A program made the translations under genes and the position numbers. Below the pieces are notes generated by a model. The model saw only the letters and a program-made list of their open reading frames with translations. It had not been told where the DNA came from and did no database searches. From assembly GCA_012295275.1 (NCBI GenBank), contig CM022668.1, positions 1,555,637-1,619,636 of the forward strand: a stretch of DNA of 64,000 nucleotides, read 5' to 3'. Source of the stretch: Chrysomallon squamiferum. Lineage: Eukaryota; Mollusca; Gastropoda; Neomphalida; Peltospiridae. Shown in pieces: positions 23,234-34,262 of this stretch; the stretch's first letter is position 1; every line of letters begins with the position of its first letter.

Positions 23234-24306
23234 AGGAATAGGAAAAAAATTAACGTGCTAATCAGAGCTAGCTATTGTGAAGCACGTCTGCGACGGGCAC
23301 GCTTTCTGACAGGTCAGCGGGTGTGTCCGTCGCAGAAAAGAGTTTTGGGTAGGGAAAAGAATGGATTCTCGCCACGATTGCAGGACACAAGGAAGTGTCC
23401 AGCATATCGGATCGTAACGAGTCAGTACCGATGTTTCGCAGCCGCAATCCGCCCCCCCGGGATATCCGGCACAATCTCTCAGCCATCACCGGGTCTGTGT
23501 TGTTTGCCGTCCTGGTTGTTCTGCTCTTGGCTGCTGTTGTTGTTTCTTTTTGGCTGCTTCCTTCTGGTCCATGTGGTCCAAACCTTTTTTTTTTTTTTTT
23601 TTTTTTTGCCAATGGTCTTTTTATTGTTTTAAAAGATATTATAAAAAAAAAACCTGCAACTAAAACAAATAAGAACATATATGTAGTTAACTTATTTACA
23701 TTTTATTTTAATTTAAAAGATGTTATAAATCCTGAAACTGACTAAGAATATAAAGAAAAAAAAAAAAAAAAAAAAAAAAAAAATAATAATTATAATAAAA
23801 AAAAAAAAATAAAATAAAATTAAAATAAAAATAAAATAAAATAAAATTCAATTAATTAAATTATAAAAAAAAAATTAAATTGAAATAAGACACCATAACC
23901 GGGTTAGTAGTGTCTGAAAGTGGGTTCGTATAGTATGTTTATCATGTTTTAATTATTAATTTAATTGGCCGTTCAAATTGATTCGTCAATCAGCCGATCC
24001 ATCCGTAGATCCATCAGCTGTTCAACCAATCAATCCGCAGGTCAATACATTTATATAATTGTTTTGTTTTCGTGTGAAAAAAGGAAAAAAAAAGAAAAAA
24101 AGGTTTATAGTTTGTGTTTTGTTTTGAGAATGTAATTTGTTACTGCAGCGAGGACTAACTCTCTGTCTTTCACGTTTGGTGCCAGGATGTGTTGGAGCGT
24201 GAACTCGATTTTTAGTTTCTCCAGTGTATTGCGTAGTGCTTGTCTTTCCTTGGCAAAATTTGGACAGTGAAACAAGTAGTGTTTCATGGTTTCTGAGAGT
24301 CCACAA
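23234..24306 (-). mobile_element. 5'-truncated LINE copy with 12-bp TSD
   Basis: Same family as 19087-23025. The 12-bp duplication GAGGTGTTGACT lies at 23222-23233 and 24307-24318. The copy contains the last part of ORF2 (24105-24303, ETMKHYLFHCPNFAKERQAL ... LVLAAVTNYILKTKHKL, stop) and the 3' UTR. The UTR holds a 25-bp T run on the plus strand (23585-23609), an A/T-rich run (23755-23880), and the 3' hairpin arms GCGACGGGCACGC (23290-23302) and GTGTGTCCGTCGC (23321-23333). Its 3' terminus is TTAATTTTTTTCCTATTCCT. It retains many CpGs that the larger copy has lost, so it is younger. Confidence 0.92.
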
Positions 24307-24385
24307 GAGGTGTTGACTGGTGTTTGTGGTTTATATAGTGACTATGTTTAGTATATGTACAGTATCTGATATGTATGGTGTGAGT

Positions 24386-24617
24386 GTTTTATGTGTGGGA
24401 TGAAGTGTATGTGGTCTAACAGATTTGCATTGTTGATTTTTCTGTAAACGTAATCCTGTAGACTTAATAATTAAATGCTCAAGTTTCTAAAGGAAACTAC
24501 TGTTTTATGTGTGGGATGAAGAATATGTGGTCTAACAGATTTGCATTGTTGTATTTTCTGTAAACTTAATCCTGTAGACTTAATAATTAAATGCTCAAGT
24601 TTCTAAAGGAAACTACT
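24386..24617. repeat. 116-bp tandem duplication
   Basis: Two head-to-tail units from GTTTTATGTGTGGGATGAAG to TTTCTAAAGGAAACTACT (24386-24501 and 24502-24617), differing at only a few positions. Confidence 0.93.
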
Positions 24618-25260
24618 GTTTGGTGATCCTATGAAAAATTTAAAAACTTGGTCTACATCCAGTCATGTTTAATTACTGTTAATAAAGGAGATTAATTTTG
24701 TTTATTTGTAACTATACAAGTTTTCATAAGAATGCAATTTTAGTTTGCAAATGAGTTATTTTTGTTAATTTGTTTCCTTTTATTTATTTATTTTAATTTA
24801 AGAAAGTTTTAATAGCATCATTACTTCTTGAAAAACTATTTATTTCTGTACCAGTTGCCGTAGAAATCAAATTCTCTCAACTAAATCATCATTTGCAATC
24901 TTTCAGTTTTCCAAGGCATCATTTTTCTCCTGATTCATACATTGTTTCTTCATCTCTGAGAAAGTTTAGATCATACAAGAAAATAATAAATTAATAAAAA
25001 AATATAATAAAAGAAAAATAATTTTGATACAGAACATGTCAAGTTTCATGTCTTACAAGAACAGGTTTTGAATATTTTAAGATTTATTACTCAGTTGTGT
25101 CCATAATCTCTTTTAGATATTTTATTATGATTACTACTACTACTACTACTACTACTACTAATATCACTACTGTTATTATTGTAATTATTGTATTTTTATT
25201 AAGTCTTACATGAGTACTTACAAATAAAAAATCTTGTTCACTTACACAAGCCATCCTTGT
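24618..25260. other. AT-rich intergenic
   Basis: No gene is supported. A TAC run at 25131-25160 is the only structured part. Confidence 0.5.
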
Positions 25261-25270
25261 AATATTTTGG

Positions 25271-27054
25271 CTTAGTCCCATATGGTAGAATCCCATTTCG
25301 TAGAAAGGCTAAATGTGGTTCAGTGGTCTTATTGACATGTTTGGTTTTACCTCAGTCATTTTAATGAACTGCTCCAGATTATTTGGAAAGCGATTATTAT
25401 TGTATAAATACAGTAACATCTCGCTTAACGATACCACGCTTTAACAATCTTTCTTCTTTACAAATTATATAAATAGAAATTTAATTTAATAGTTAATTGC
25501 TCGAAATAAATGATACAAATGTATACAGTGCATGTTTTTAAGTCCTTTTTCTTTAATTTTTCGTTCATTCACGAGCTTCTCTCAGTTGTGTTGATCAGTT
25601 GACACGTCATATGTGCATCTGATATTCTGATTCTCTTTTGTCTTCTGCTTCGATTTAGACTTAAACTTGTTTGTAATTTACCCTTCCAATATGTCAAAAT
25701 GAATAACAGTATACAGGAAAATGCTGATAAAAGAAACGGAAGATAATAACTTTAGAAACAAAATACATTATCTTAAATGAAACCAAAACACACAATGAGC
25801 GGCATATACTTATTTCTTAATGTATTTGTATAAATTGATTTGTAAATATCTACAATCTATTAAATCATTTATGTCTAAACTGCCGTTTTATTTCTCCTTA
25901 TTTCACCTTTTTTTTTTATGTCAGATCTCATCAGCGAGAAAGTAACCACTGCTTTTAACCGTAATTCTATGTAAATTAGTCTCCCGCTTACCTCACTTAA
26001 TTATTGGAAGTTTTGGAACCAATTACATCTTTAATCTGAGGTATTATTGTAGTATGGATATTGCTTATCGCATAAAGTATGCAAATATGACAAATATCGA
26101 AATAATCTATGTATCGAATATAGTGAATGTAAATAATTAAAAAAGAAGGTATTTATCTAAAAGTATTCCCAATGATTTGGTCCTTCGTATAAACTTTTTC
26201 AGTCATAGCCAAAGTATTTGCAGGTCATAATATCTTTAGTGAACACACTATTAATATACTATGTCACATATATTGTATAATATGTGCACAATCTGAATAT
26301 GTATGTGTGCATAACGTAAATATGATCAGTAGCAGATATCTTGTACATGTTTAAGCTGAATACGGTTGAATTCGAAAAGTTAATGATAAATGTAACGTTC
26401 TAATACTCTATTTACTGAATATAAGTAAATTACTCATATGTAAAATATGTTTTGTTAAAAATTATATTTGCTGAATTAGTTATTTATAATATTTTTGTCG
26501 TATTCTCTTACAGAAGCAAGCCATTTTTCTTTTCTTTCATTCTTTTTTCATTTTGTATTTTAATAGATAGATGAAATTGATGTAAAATTGTTTATTATTG
26601 GTTGCTTGTTTTGTAACGGAAATGAAATGTTTATGAATTAGAAATGACCAGTTTAAAAAAAAAAATAATAATAATAATAATAATAGTAACAGTAATTATA
26701 ATAAGAAGAATAAGAAGAATAACAATAATAAAAATAATAACAACAATAATAATAGTAATAATATTATAATAATAATAATAATAATGTTGATGATGATAAT
26801 GAGAAGGAGGAAGATGATGAAATAATGAAAAAGTAACAAATCAACAACAAAAGTGAATGCTTATTCTGCTTTCGGTTGATGTTACATAATCGATTTAGGA
26901 ACAATGCGCTCCCCCTCTGAATGTTAGAAAGAAACCAGATGTATGCACAGGCCAAGTTCATTATATACAGAGGTAATCAGGTATTTCAGTAAACCAGGTT
27001 TTTCTACGAAATGGGAATTATACGAACTGGGAATCTACCAAATGGGAAGACACC
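25271..27054. mobile_element. Inverted-repeat DNA element with 10-bp TSD, carrying a nested insertion
   Basis: The left end includes TCCCATATGGTAGAATCCCA then TTTCGTAG (25277-25306). The right end is the inverted counterpart CTACGAAATGGGAA ... CTACCAAATGGGAAGA (27004-27050). AATATTTTGG occurs immediately outside both ends (25261-25270 and 27055-27064). A target duplication of 9-10 bp with such ends would fit a Mutator-like (MULE) non-autonomous element (inference). Inside are the Tigger-like element 25411-26049 and AAT/AAG triplet runs (26663-26790). No coding remnant was found. Part of a related copy is at 32655-32875. Confidence 0.7.
25411..26049. mobile_element. Tigger/pogo-like MITE nested in the larger element
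   Basis: The left end CAGTAACATCTCGCTTAACG and right end TAATCTGAGGTATTATTG form imperfect inverted ends of the CAGTAAYACCTCG type, with TA on both sides (25409-25410, 26050-26051). The interior holds no catalytic transposase domain. A short MSKMNNSIQENADKRNG-like frame near 25690 is all that might be coding. The host sequence without this insert is seen in the related copy around 32690-32712. Confidence 0.8.
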
Positions 27055-27084
27055 AATATTTTGGTCAGATCTGAAAGCTTTCAT

Positions 27085-27250
27085 TTCCACATAATGTTCT
27101 TCACCTGCTAAATAAAGAACATAGGATTATGAATGAAAACAAATCACACAAATGCTTATTACAATTGTGAAAATTGACCTGTATTATTATTTTATTTTTT
27201 GTTTATGTGGTAAATAACAGATCCAGTATCACACAAAACACTCTGTACTT
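27085..27250. repeat. Dispersed repeat family R1, copy 2
   Basis: TGTTCTTCACCTGCTAAATA ... GGATTATGAATGAAAACAAA ... CACAAAACACTCTG. It matches copy 1 (18770-18915) and, at its start, copy 3 (28393-28480). Confidence 0.75.
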
Positions 27251-27690
27251 GTATCTGTTGCTGGTGTGTGCAGATGTCTGCATGTTGTGTGTCTCATTTG
27301 TATGGTGTATTTGTTTTGTGTTTTGTGGGTGGTATATGTAGAGTATGTTTGTGTATGTGTGTCTGTCTGTATGTGTCTGTGTGTGTTCGATGTTTCAAGT
27401 GCGCTTGTTTCTGATGTGGAGAGATGTATCAGCTACAGCTCCTGGCAGAGATTCCCAGGCTGGATTGGTAGTGTCTGGGCCAGAATGTAGGGATTTAAGT
27501 CCTAATTTAATGCAAACTTGAGAGAGGATTCTCAACCACTGGAGACCCATTAGGGTGGAAGAATGATGGGTTCTATGCCATAAGCTACAGGTAATTCCCA
27601 TAATCCATTTAGTGTTGCCATGAGATAAAGCTAACTGTGAGAAATCTATGAGATAAAGCTACTGTGAAAAAAAAAAGATATTAAAAGCAA
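27251..27690. other. TG-rich tract and unique spacer
   Basis: Positions 27262-27390 are a TG-rich stretch like 17330-18730. The remainder (27400-27660) has balanced composition but no recognisable protein in any frame I read. Confidence 0.45.
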
Positions 27691-28365
27691 CAAACTAAAT
27701 TTGTCACAACGGAATACTGCAGAAATCTCAAAAACAAAGATACATTTGAGAGAAAGACTTCAGAACAGACATCTATCCTTGCTGTCAGTGCACATCAAAT
27801 GAAGAGAACAAAGTGTGATTTTTAACAACCATTCATGAAATTTGGAATTGTTTGAGACAGAAGAGCAGATGTACTAGAAGACTGGCAGGTAAATCAGCAG
27901 CTCCAAGTTGTTCTCAAGATCCTCATACATCTTTTCTCAATAATCACTGCAAACCTAGCTTTTGTTACAAACAACCTGCTGGTGAAAACTTGCAGAGCTG
28001 AACTCAGTCATCAGTTGGAACCAATAGCCACAGACTAATAAAAGTCCCAGTGGATCTCAGGAGGACTGGCAAGATGGAGTTACAAAAAGGCAAATTGGAT
28101 GTTTTCTCCAACCTGAGACACATCATCCATACAGGCAATACTAATACTGAAAACAATTAAACAACATTGTCAAAGAATTCTCAGAACTGCAAAGGAAACC
28201 ATACAAAGAAGAGCAAGATGAAATTATACACCTTACTGGATAGAACAGCTGCAGAATCTAGTGTCTAAGATAAATGAGGCAGAGAAACTGTGGAACAAGA
28301 GCCAGCTGTTGAAGGCAACATACAGCAGTAATTGCAGAGTAATTTTTGCTTCTGTTCAAACTGCA
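27691..28365 (+). pseudogene. Probable decayed LINE coding segment
   Basis: Balanced composition and plus-strand frames rich in charged residues. The clearest part is 28188-28340: AKETIQRRAR, a stop, then NYTPYWIEQLQNLVSKINEA and EKLWNKSQLLKAT. This resembles the linker between endonuclease and reverse transcriptase in many invertebrate LINEs (IPRGARKNYxPYW...L...L-type; family knowledge from memory). Stops interrupt every frame. No RT box is present, so the assignment is tentative. Confidence 0.4.
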
Positions 28366-28370
28366 ATAAA

Positions 28371-28480
28371 GCCATCCTTGTAATATTTCCAGATGTTGTT
28401 CTTCACCTTCTAAATAAAGAACAAAGCATTATGAATGACAACAAATCCCATACAAGTATTTTATAAATGTGACAGATTAG
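28371..28480. repeat. Dispersed repeat family R1, copy 3
   Basis: GCCATCCTTGTAATATTT followed by TGTTCTTCACCTTCTAAATA and CATTATGAATGACAACAAAT. The first phrase also lies just left of the element at 25271, and the next just right of it (27092). This copy therefore resembles a site lacking that element. Confidence 0.65.
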
Positions 28481-28870
28481 CTTGTATTATTATTATAATT
28501 ATTATTAGTGGGGTTTTTTTTTGTGTTTTTTTTATATTATAAAGTTTTATGTTCATTAACATATATTTATTATTTATTTTATTTCAAAAATGTTTACAAT
28601 TTTAGCATTCAATGTCATTGGAAAAATAAAATTTTAATAAAATTTATAAAATTTGATAATCCTGTGAAAGATTTAAGTCAAAAGCGTAAATAAAAATTAA
28701 AGATGAATAAATAAATTTAATTCTTCACTTGGTGTAAAGGTTTTTGAATTTGACTACCATTATTATTGTTGTTGTTGTTATTGCTATTGTTATTGCTGTT
28801 ATCATTGTAATTATTATTATTATCATCATCATTTTTTTTTATATATTATATTCTGTTTTAAATAAAGTTC
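28481..28870. other. AT-rich spacer
   Basis: Interrupted ATT/GTT triplets (28760-28835) and T runs. No gene. Confidence 0.5.
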
Positions 28871-29236
28871 AACTCAAAAAGAAGGAAATTTTACAAAGCA
28901 GGCATTAATAAATTAACTTGATAAAAGCAGTGAATGGATAAACAGCAAACCTGTTACTAACTTTCACTGATACAATAACTAGTCAGATTAATCACATGGA
29001 TTATGGGCAAGTCTGTTAAAGATATTGGAGCAGCTAATCTCTAACACGTCTGCCATATTTTCAAACAACATTTAGGAATACACAACCTTTAAACCATTAC
29101 AACAGTGTAATATCAGTAACAAGCCAAGATATCAGTAATATCATGGGCAGCGTAACATTATTTTTTTACCATTTACACCATTTTTATCATTTTGAAACTT
29201 TTAATTTAATAATATCCCTGCTTGTCATTTCTCCTT
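28871..29236. repeat. Direct duplication, copy A
   Basis: About 365 bp repeated in the same orientation at 30064-30424. The best block, from CAAGTCTGTTAAAGATA to ACACGTCTGCCATATTTTCA, is about 60 bp and almost identical. No coding frame or transposon signature was recognised. Confidence 0.85.
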
Positions 29237-30063
29237 TTCTAGAGCTGATTATCAGATTATACTCTTTTTATGACTGAGAAAGGATTGGTTCATTGTTTCT
29301 ATATAAAAAACCTGTTATTGTACTGAATATTCTCAGGAATAACATCACATAAATTTTTTATTTATACATTTTGTTTTTACATTAATTCACAGGATTATCA
29401 GTATGTTCACAATTAAATATGAAAATGATCAAATAAATCTTATTAGCATAAATAAAGCAGTTTTGAAGATATTCGAAACAAACAGAACATTACTTTGTTC
29501 TATTTATATTTTTACATGAATATTATTTATTTATTCATTTATTTATTTAATTATTAAATTTGTTTTTATTTTGAATGAAAGGTATTTATATTCAGTAACC
29601 AAATAATTTTCATGTTTTGAAATATCTTTGACAGTTTCTTAAGATATGCTATTCTACGGGTGATTTCATTCTGTGCCTGCAAATAAAAAAATAATACTGT
29701 TATTTCATAAAAATCATACAAACATATTTCCTAATTGAATAGAACTGTATTGAATATTATATACTTCATAAATTTTAATATTCTAATGTAAGGCATCAAG
29801 AAATTAAATATATAAAAAATATGAAATAATTTAAAATATTTAAATAATAATAATAAAAAAATAATAATAAAATTCAAGTTCTACAAGACAGTTTTTCTGT
29901 TAGTGATTTCAGTTTGAAATGAAATGACTATGTATCACACCAGCTTGAAACAAAGATCAGATATTTGCTGACTGAGTTCAATGAAAGATTCACAAAAACT
30001 AAATGTGTGTTAATTTGTTTGTTATTCTTTCATCTATTTACTTTTTAAAATAGATATCCAGTC
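29237..30063. other. AT-rich spacer between duplicates
   Basis: No gene or structured repeat was seen apart from short AAT runs at 29844-29872. Confidence 0.5.
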
Positions 30064-30424
30064 CAAGAAAAAGGAAAGCTGGCAAAGCAGGAACTAAAAG
30101 AAATTAACTTTATTAACAGAAAAACTGCAGACTTGTTACTAGCTTCCACTGCCAGGATTAATTAGACCACAGATAACTGGACAAGTCTGTTAAAGATACT
30201 GGAGCAGCTAATCTCTAACACGTCTGCCATATTTTCAAACAAAACAAGAATAAAAGTCTTTTAAAGATTACAGCAGTGTAATATCAGTAACAAGTCTGCA
30301 TAATTCACCAAAATATCAATAATATCACGGGCAGTGTAACATTATTGAATTTCCCAGTTATACCACTTTTAAAATTTTGAAACATTTAATTTAATAATGT
30401 CCCTGCTTGTCATTTCTCCATTCC
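30064..30424. repeat. Direct duplication, copy B
   Basis: Second copy of 28871-29236, differing by scattered substitutions and short indels. Confidence 0.85.
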
Positions 30425-32640
30425 ATCAGTTGGAATTAAGTGTGTTGCTTCTGAGATTATGATAGAAATTGATTAAATAAATTTTGACTGTAATATTGTA
30501 ACTGCTTAATCTGTAGTTGTTAAGCAATGATTCAAGCTCAGTCTGGTTTGCATTTTTGTATCAATTGCTTCATACCTAGTGCACCATATTCTAAATTAGT
30601 CTGAAAACATTTAAAAATAAAACTACTGCATTAGTTACAGCAGTTATTTAGATTAAAGACAACTATCAGTAAGTTACTTATAATGTGTTTTTACGGTCTT
30701 AAATGAACTCTACTATATTATTATTATTATATGTATCTTAAAAGATCAAGTTTTGTTTATATACTTATCTTATATCGATTTGTTTGCCTTTTTTCTTCTC
30801 TCTTGTGATGACTTCTGCTTGTTTATGGAATGAATTCGGTGATTGGAGGAGAATGTGTTTTCTTTGTAATATAGCCGCACACTGCTGATTTATAAAAGAA
30901 TTTTCTTTCTTCAGTTCATGGTGAAAATATATTGATAAAGATAAAATATTTATATTTGGATTTCCATTATTAATATTACATGATAACAAGTTAAAACATA
31001 TTCTGATATTGGGTATACTGCAAAATTAGTTACTTTATATGATATCAAACACTGAAAACTTACATCGAATGTATTAAAAGATAGCGAATACATTCTATGC
31101 TTTACACATTAATAAAATACACATTCAAAATCTTTGAGTCGCACTGAAAGGATGATTTTTGAAAATATTTGTGATTAAAATCAGTCTGATCATGACTGCT
31201 GTCTTTTCAATAGCACATGCATGTTTACATCGGTAAATAAGACAAGTTTAGGCTAATTACTTAGGACATTTACAAAAATTGAGCAAACGATATTGATTAC
31301 AGCTATTTTATTGACCAAAATAAATCATAAATGTTAGAAGTTAAATGAATTACAAAGCAATATTTCACAACAATATAATATCCTAGAAATTTACTTACAA
31401 CATGTGATACTTCTTTAATGGCGTTTCCCAGTGACAGTCATGTGATACTCGAGCAAACTGCTTGAAACTGACTTGAAAAGATGTTAGTTTCAATGAATGC
31501 ATTTTAAAATTTGTAATTTAGTTACTCCAAAACATGATGATAATAATATCACTCTTAACAACATGGAATTCTGCAACTGAAGAAATTTATTTAGTTTAAT
31601 CACATCAATAAGTAACTAATCCTATATCTATATTAAGTACAATAAAACAACACATTAAAGAAATAAACAATTAGTTTTTTTATTAAGGGAAGGGAAGTAA
31701 TCAAACTGAACAAACAAAAACTGAGGGTAATGGTTTATTTTTATTCCAGTGATCTTATTTTAATTACTGATTAAATAAATAAATAAATAACATAGTAAAA
31801 TTAATTAATTAATTAATTAACTGAAAAAATATTTGTTAAAATTTAAAAATTATTATTATTATTATTATATTTTTTTATATATATATTTTTTTAAATGCAC
31901 ATTCTAAATAGGATAGAAAACAAAACAATTCATCACAAATACCAGTCTGTGCATCACTGTTAATAATTCACAAAGGTTTTGTTTGTTTGTTTGTTTATTG
32001 CTTTATACCTTTTGATGTGAAATTAAAGTATATGATAAGTAAATAAAAAAACGAATGATAAATTGCATTTCTTAAAAAATATACATATGTTTTTTCTAAA
32101 CCAGACATCTGATTTTGTTTTTCTGTTTTTTTGACAGTAAGATTAACTTTGACTTCAGTTTTCAGTTTGTAATAAAGGTCAAAGTGATATAAATTACCAG
32201 CTGTTAGGTAAGTTGTGAAGTGTTATGTAGGTTTATTTCTGTAGGTTATACATTTTAAATTGTTCATCTTTTTATTTTTATTTTTAAATTTATTTAAAAA
32301 AATTTTGTTTTATTTAGTTATTATTGTTTTATTATTATTTTTTTTTTTTTATATTTTTTATATTGCTACATAAGATATTAGTTACTGAATTCATACTAAG
32401 TAACAGCCAAGCTAAAGAATAATAAATAGAAACATTTGGGCTAGAATTTTAACTGTATACAATAACCCAGGAACCTTGTTAATCTCTTGTAACATAATAT
32501 TACATAGGTGTTAATTATATGTCTAATACCATGCCTACATTTTTTTTTGTTATAGATTAATTTATGATTATAATTCTTAGATTAACAATTGGCTAATCTT
32601 TCTCAGTATGTTTCAATCTGACTTTCTGATGTTCTCCACA
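30425..32640. other. AT-rich intergenic, nothing recognised
   Basis: More than 2 kb of AT-rich sequence with T/A homopolymers, ATT runs (31845-31867) and AATT runs (31800-31820). Open frames are short and without motifs. Confidence 0.5.
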
Positions 32641-32654
32641 CAAAAGGTTAATTA

Positions 32655-32875
32655 TTATAATGAACTGTTCCAGATTATTTGGAAATCTATTATTATTGTA
32701 TAAATGGTATGGATGTCACTTAATGCATAAAGCATGAACAAAATTACAAATACTGAAATAATCCATGTACTGAATGTAGTAAATGTCTTAAATAACTGAA
32801 AAAAACAGGTATAAATCGACCAATTGGGAATTCAACCGATTTGGAATCCGACCAAATGGGATGACTCCACCCATA
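32655..32875. mobile_element. Partial relative of the 25.3-27.1 kb element
   Basis: GAACTGTTCCAGATTATTTG ... TTATTATTGTATAAAT/GGTATGG ... CATAAAGCATG ... AATAATCCATGTACTGAATG parallels the interior of the larger element on both sides of its nested insertion. It continues into a related terminal end, CGATTTGGAATCCGACCAAA then TGGGATGACTCC. No left end was found. Confidence 0.75.
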
Positions 32876-33170
32876 GTCATAGTTCGTAAATTGTTTGACT
32901 CAGAGAAAACTCTATGGTAAAATCTCTTCAATAAACTGGCAGATGTCAATAGCAGAATTGCAAACAGGGTCCATTTGAAATAAACATTAAGAACCAAAAA
33001 CGTTTCTTGAATAAAATTTTCTTTGACTGGTCTTTTTTTTTTTTTTTTTTTTAGACCATACAGCAAACAAAAACCAAGAACATGGTAAATTAGAACTGGA
33101 CTTGAAATTAACTGTTTCCATTTGATCAAATGAATATTCAAAGACATTTGCCATAATGTTTTCTTTCAAC

Positions 33171-33171
<1 letters not shown>

Positions 33172-33202
<31 letters not shown>
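33172..33202. repeat. (AT)n microsatellite
   Basis: A perfect AT run of about 30 bp. Confidence 0.95.
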
Positions 33203-33204
<2 letters not shown>

Positions 33205-33659
33205 ATTCCAGACTATTTTTCTACTATTACTGATGATTCTGTTGCTACTACTATTACTACACTTATTATTACTACTCATGCTATTATCAGAAGTAGTATT
33301 TATGGTATGTTCCCAAAATTGGCAGTCTCCAGATTAGGTAATCAGTGAGGTGTTATAATCCGCTTCCAGAAATGGGTAAACTGGCATAAGCAATTAAGGC
33401 CAATTTAGAGGCATGAAGAACAGAGGGGGCGATTAACGAGATTAACTTTAATGAGCAGTGAAAAGCAGAGGTGAGCCGGAATAGAGATTGCAAGAAAATT
33501 AATGTTTGGAGACATGAAATTAATGTTGTATCTCAGTAAAATTTGGAGACAGGAAATACTACCAATTTAGACATGTGGGGTTAACAAGATCAGTTAAGAG
33601 ATGTATAAAATTTGGAGACAGGAAATACTACCTATATAAATACTGTACAGTCATGATGT
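33203..33659. repeat. Short direct repeats upstream of the MULE remnant
   Basis: AATTTGGAGACAGGAAATAC plus TACC occurs at about 33540 and again at about 33610, with a looser version (TTTGGAGACATGAAATTAAT) near 33505. The period is about 69 bp. These may be subterminal repeats of the neighbouring transposon (inference). Confidence 0.6.
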
Positions 33660-34262
33660 TTGTTATGTTTGATCATGGCTGCGAAGGGAGAAATTTTGTT
33701 GACCAGGTATGGAGACACAACACCACAGGACATAGCTTCCAAGCTGAGTATGTTTGATGACATCAAATCCAGCTTGTACCGACAGAGCGAAAAAGGTCTG
33801 CAAACTCCAAAGGCAGCCATGGATATACACCTGGAAGACAAGTGGACCAAGACGCAGTTGGGATCCGATTTTGTCCTTGTGGATGATGTGCAGGTGGAGA
33901 GTAGAATCATCATGGTTGGTACTGGTGCTGATTTTAGGAGACTTTGTGAGTCTGAGACTATGTCAATGGATGGAACATTCAAGATCTGAATGTGATTCAT
34001 TCTCACCTAACCCACGTGTGTGTGCCAGGATTGTTCTGTCTGTTACTGGACAAAAAAGGATCAACATATCTACGACTGGTGAACTTGCTTAAGGCAAAAT
34101 CTACTGGGATGAACTTGACATTTGAACCTAAAACTGTGATCATGGATTTTGAAATCACAGTGCACAATGTGATTCATGATTTGATGCCAGAGTGCTTTCT
34201 GGAACATTTCTTGTATAGAGTGACTGAGTGTCCTACAAATTGTGGACAAAATACAGTTTAAC
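33660..34262 (+). pseudogene. MULE-type transposase remnant
   Basis: Two plus-strand frames join across one frameshift near 33987. The first (to 33989) includes FDDIKSSLYRQSEKGLQTPK, WTKTQLGSDFVLVDDVQVES and ESETMSMDGTFKI. The second (33992-34261) includes VPGLFCLLLDKKGSTYLRLV and FEPKTVIMDFEITVHNVIHD. These match, in order, the region before and across the MULE transposase domain: SSLYRxR...P.P, DGTFK with the first catalytic Asp, P.x.xLL..K...TY, and the DFE motif with the second. The frame then breaks at ECFLEHFLYRVTEC, where the family usually has a C.FH..Q motif, so the last catalytic residue is lost. The upstream FLYWCH-type zinc finger often found in this family is absent. It is not functional. 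Confidence 0.85.

Noticed and set aside
30765-30989. 74-codon minus-strand frame
   Set aside because: No family resemblance, AT-rich codons, no splice context.
32788-33172. Minus-strand frame of 119 codons containing a Lys run
   Set aside because: The Lys run is a poly-T tract and the 3' part overlaps a transposon end; no known domain.
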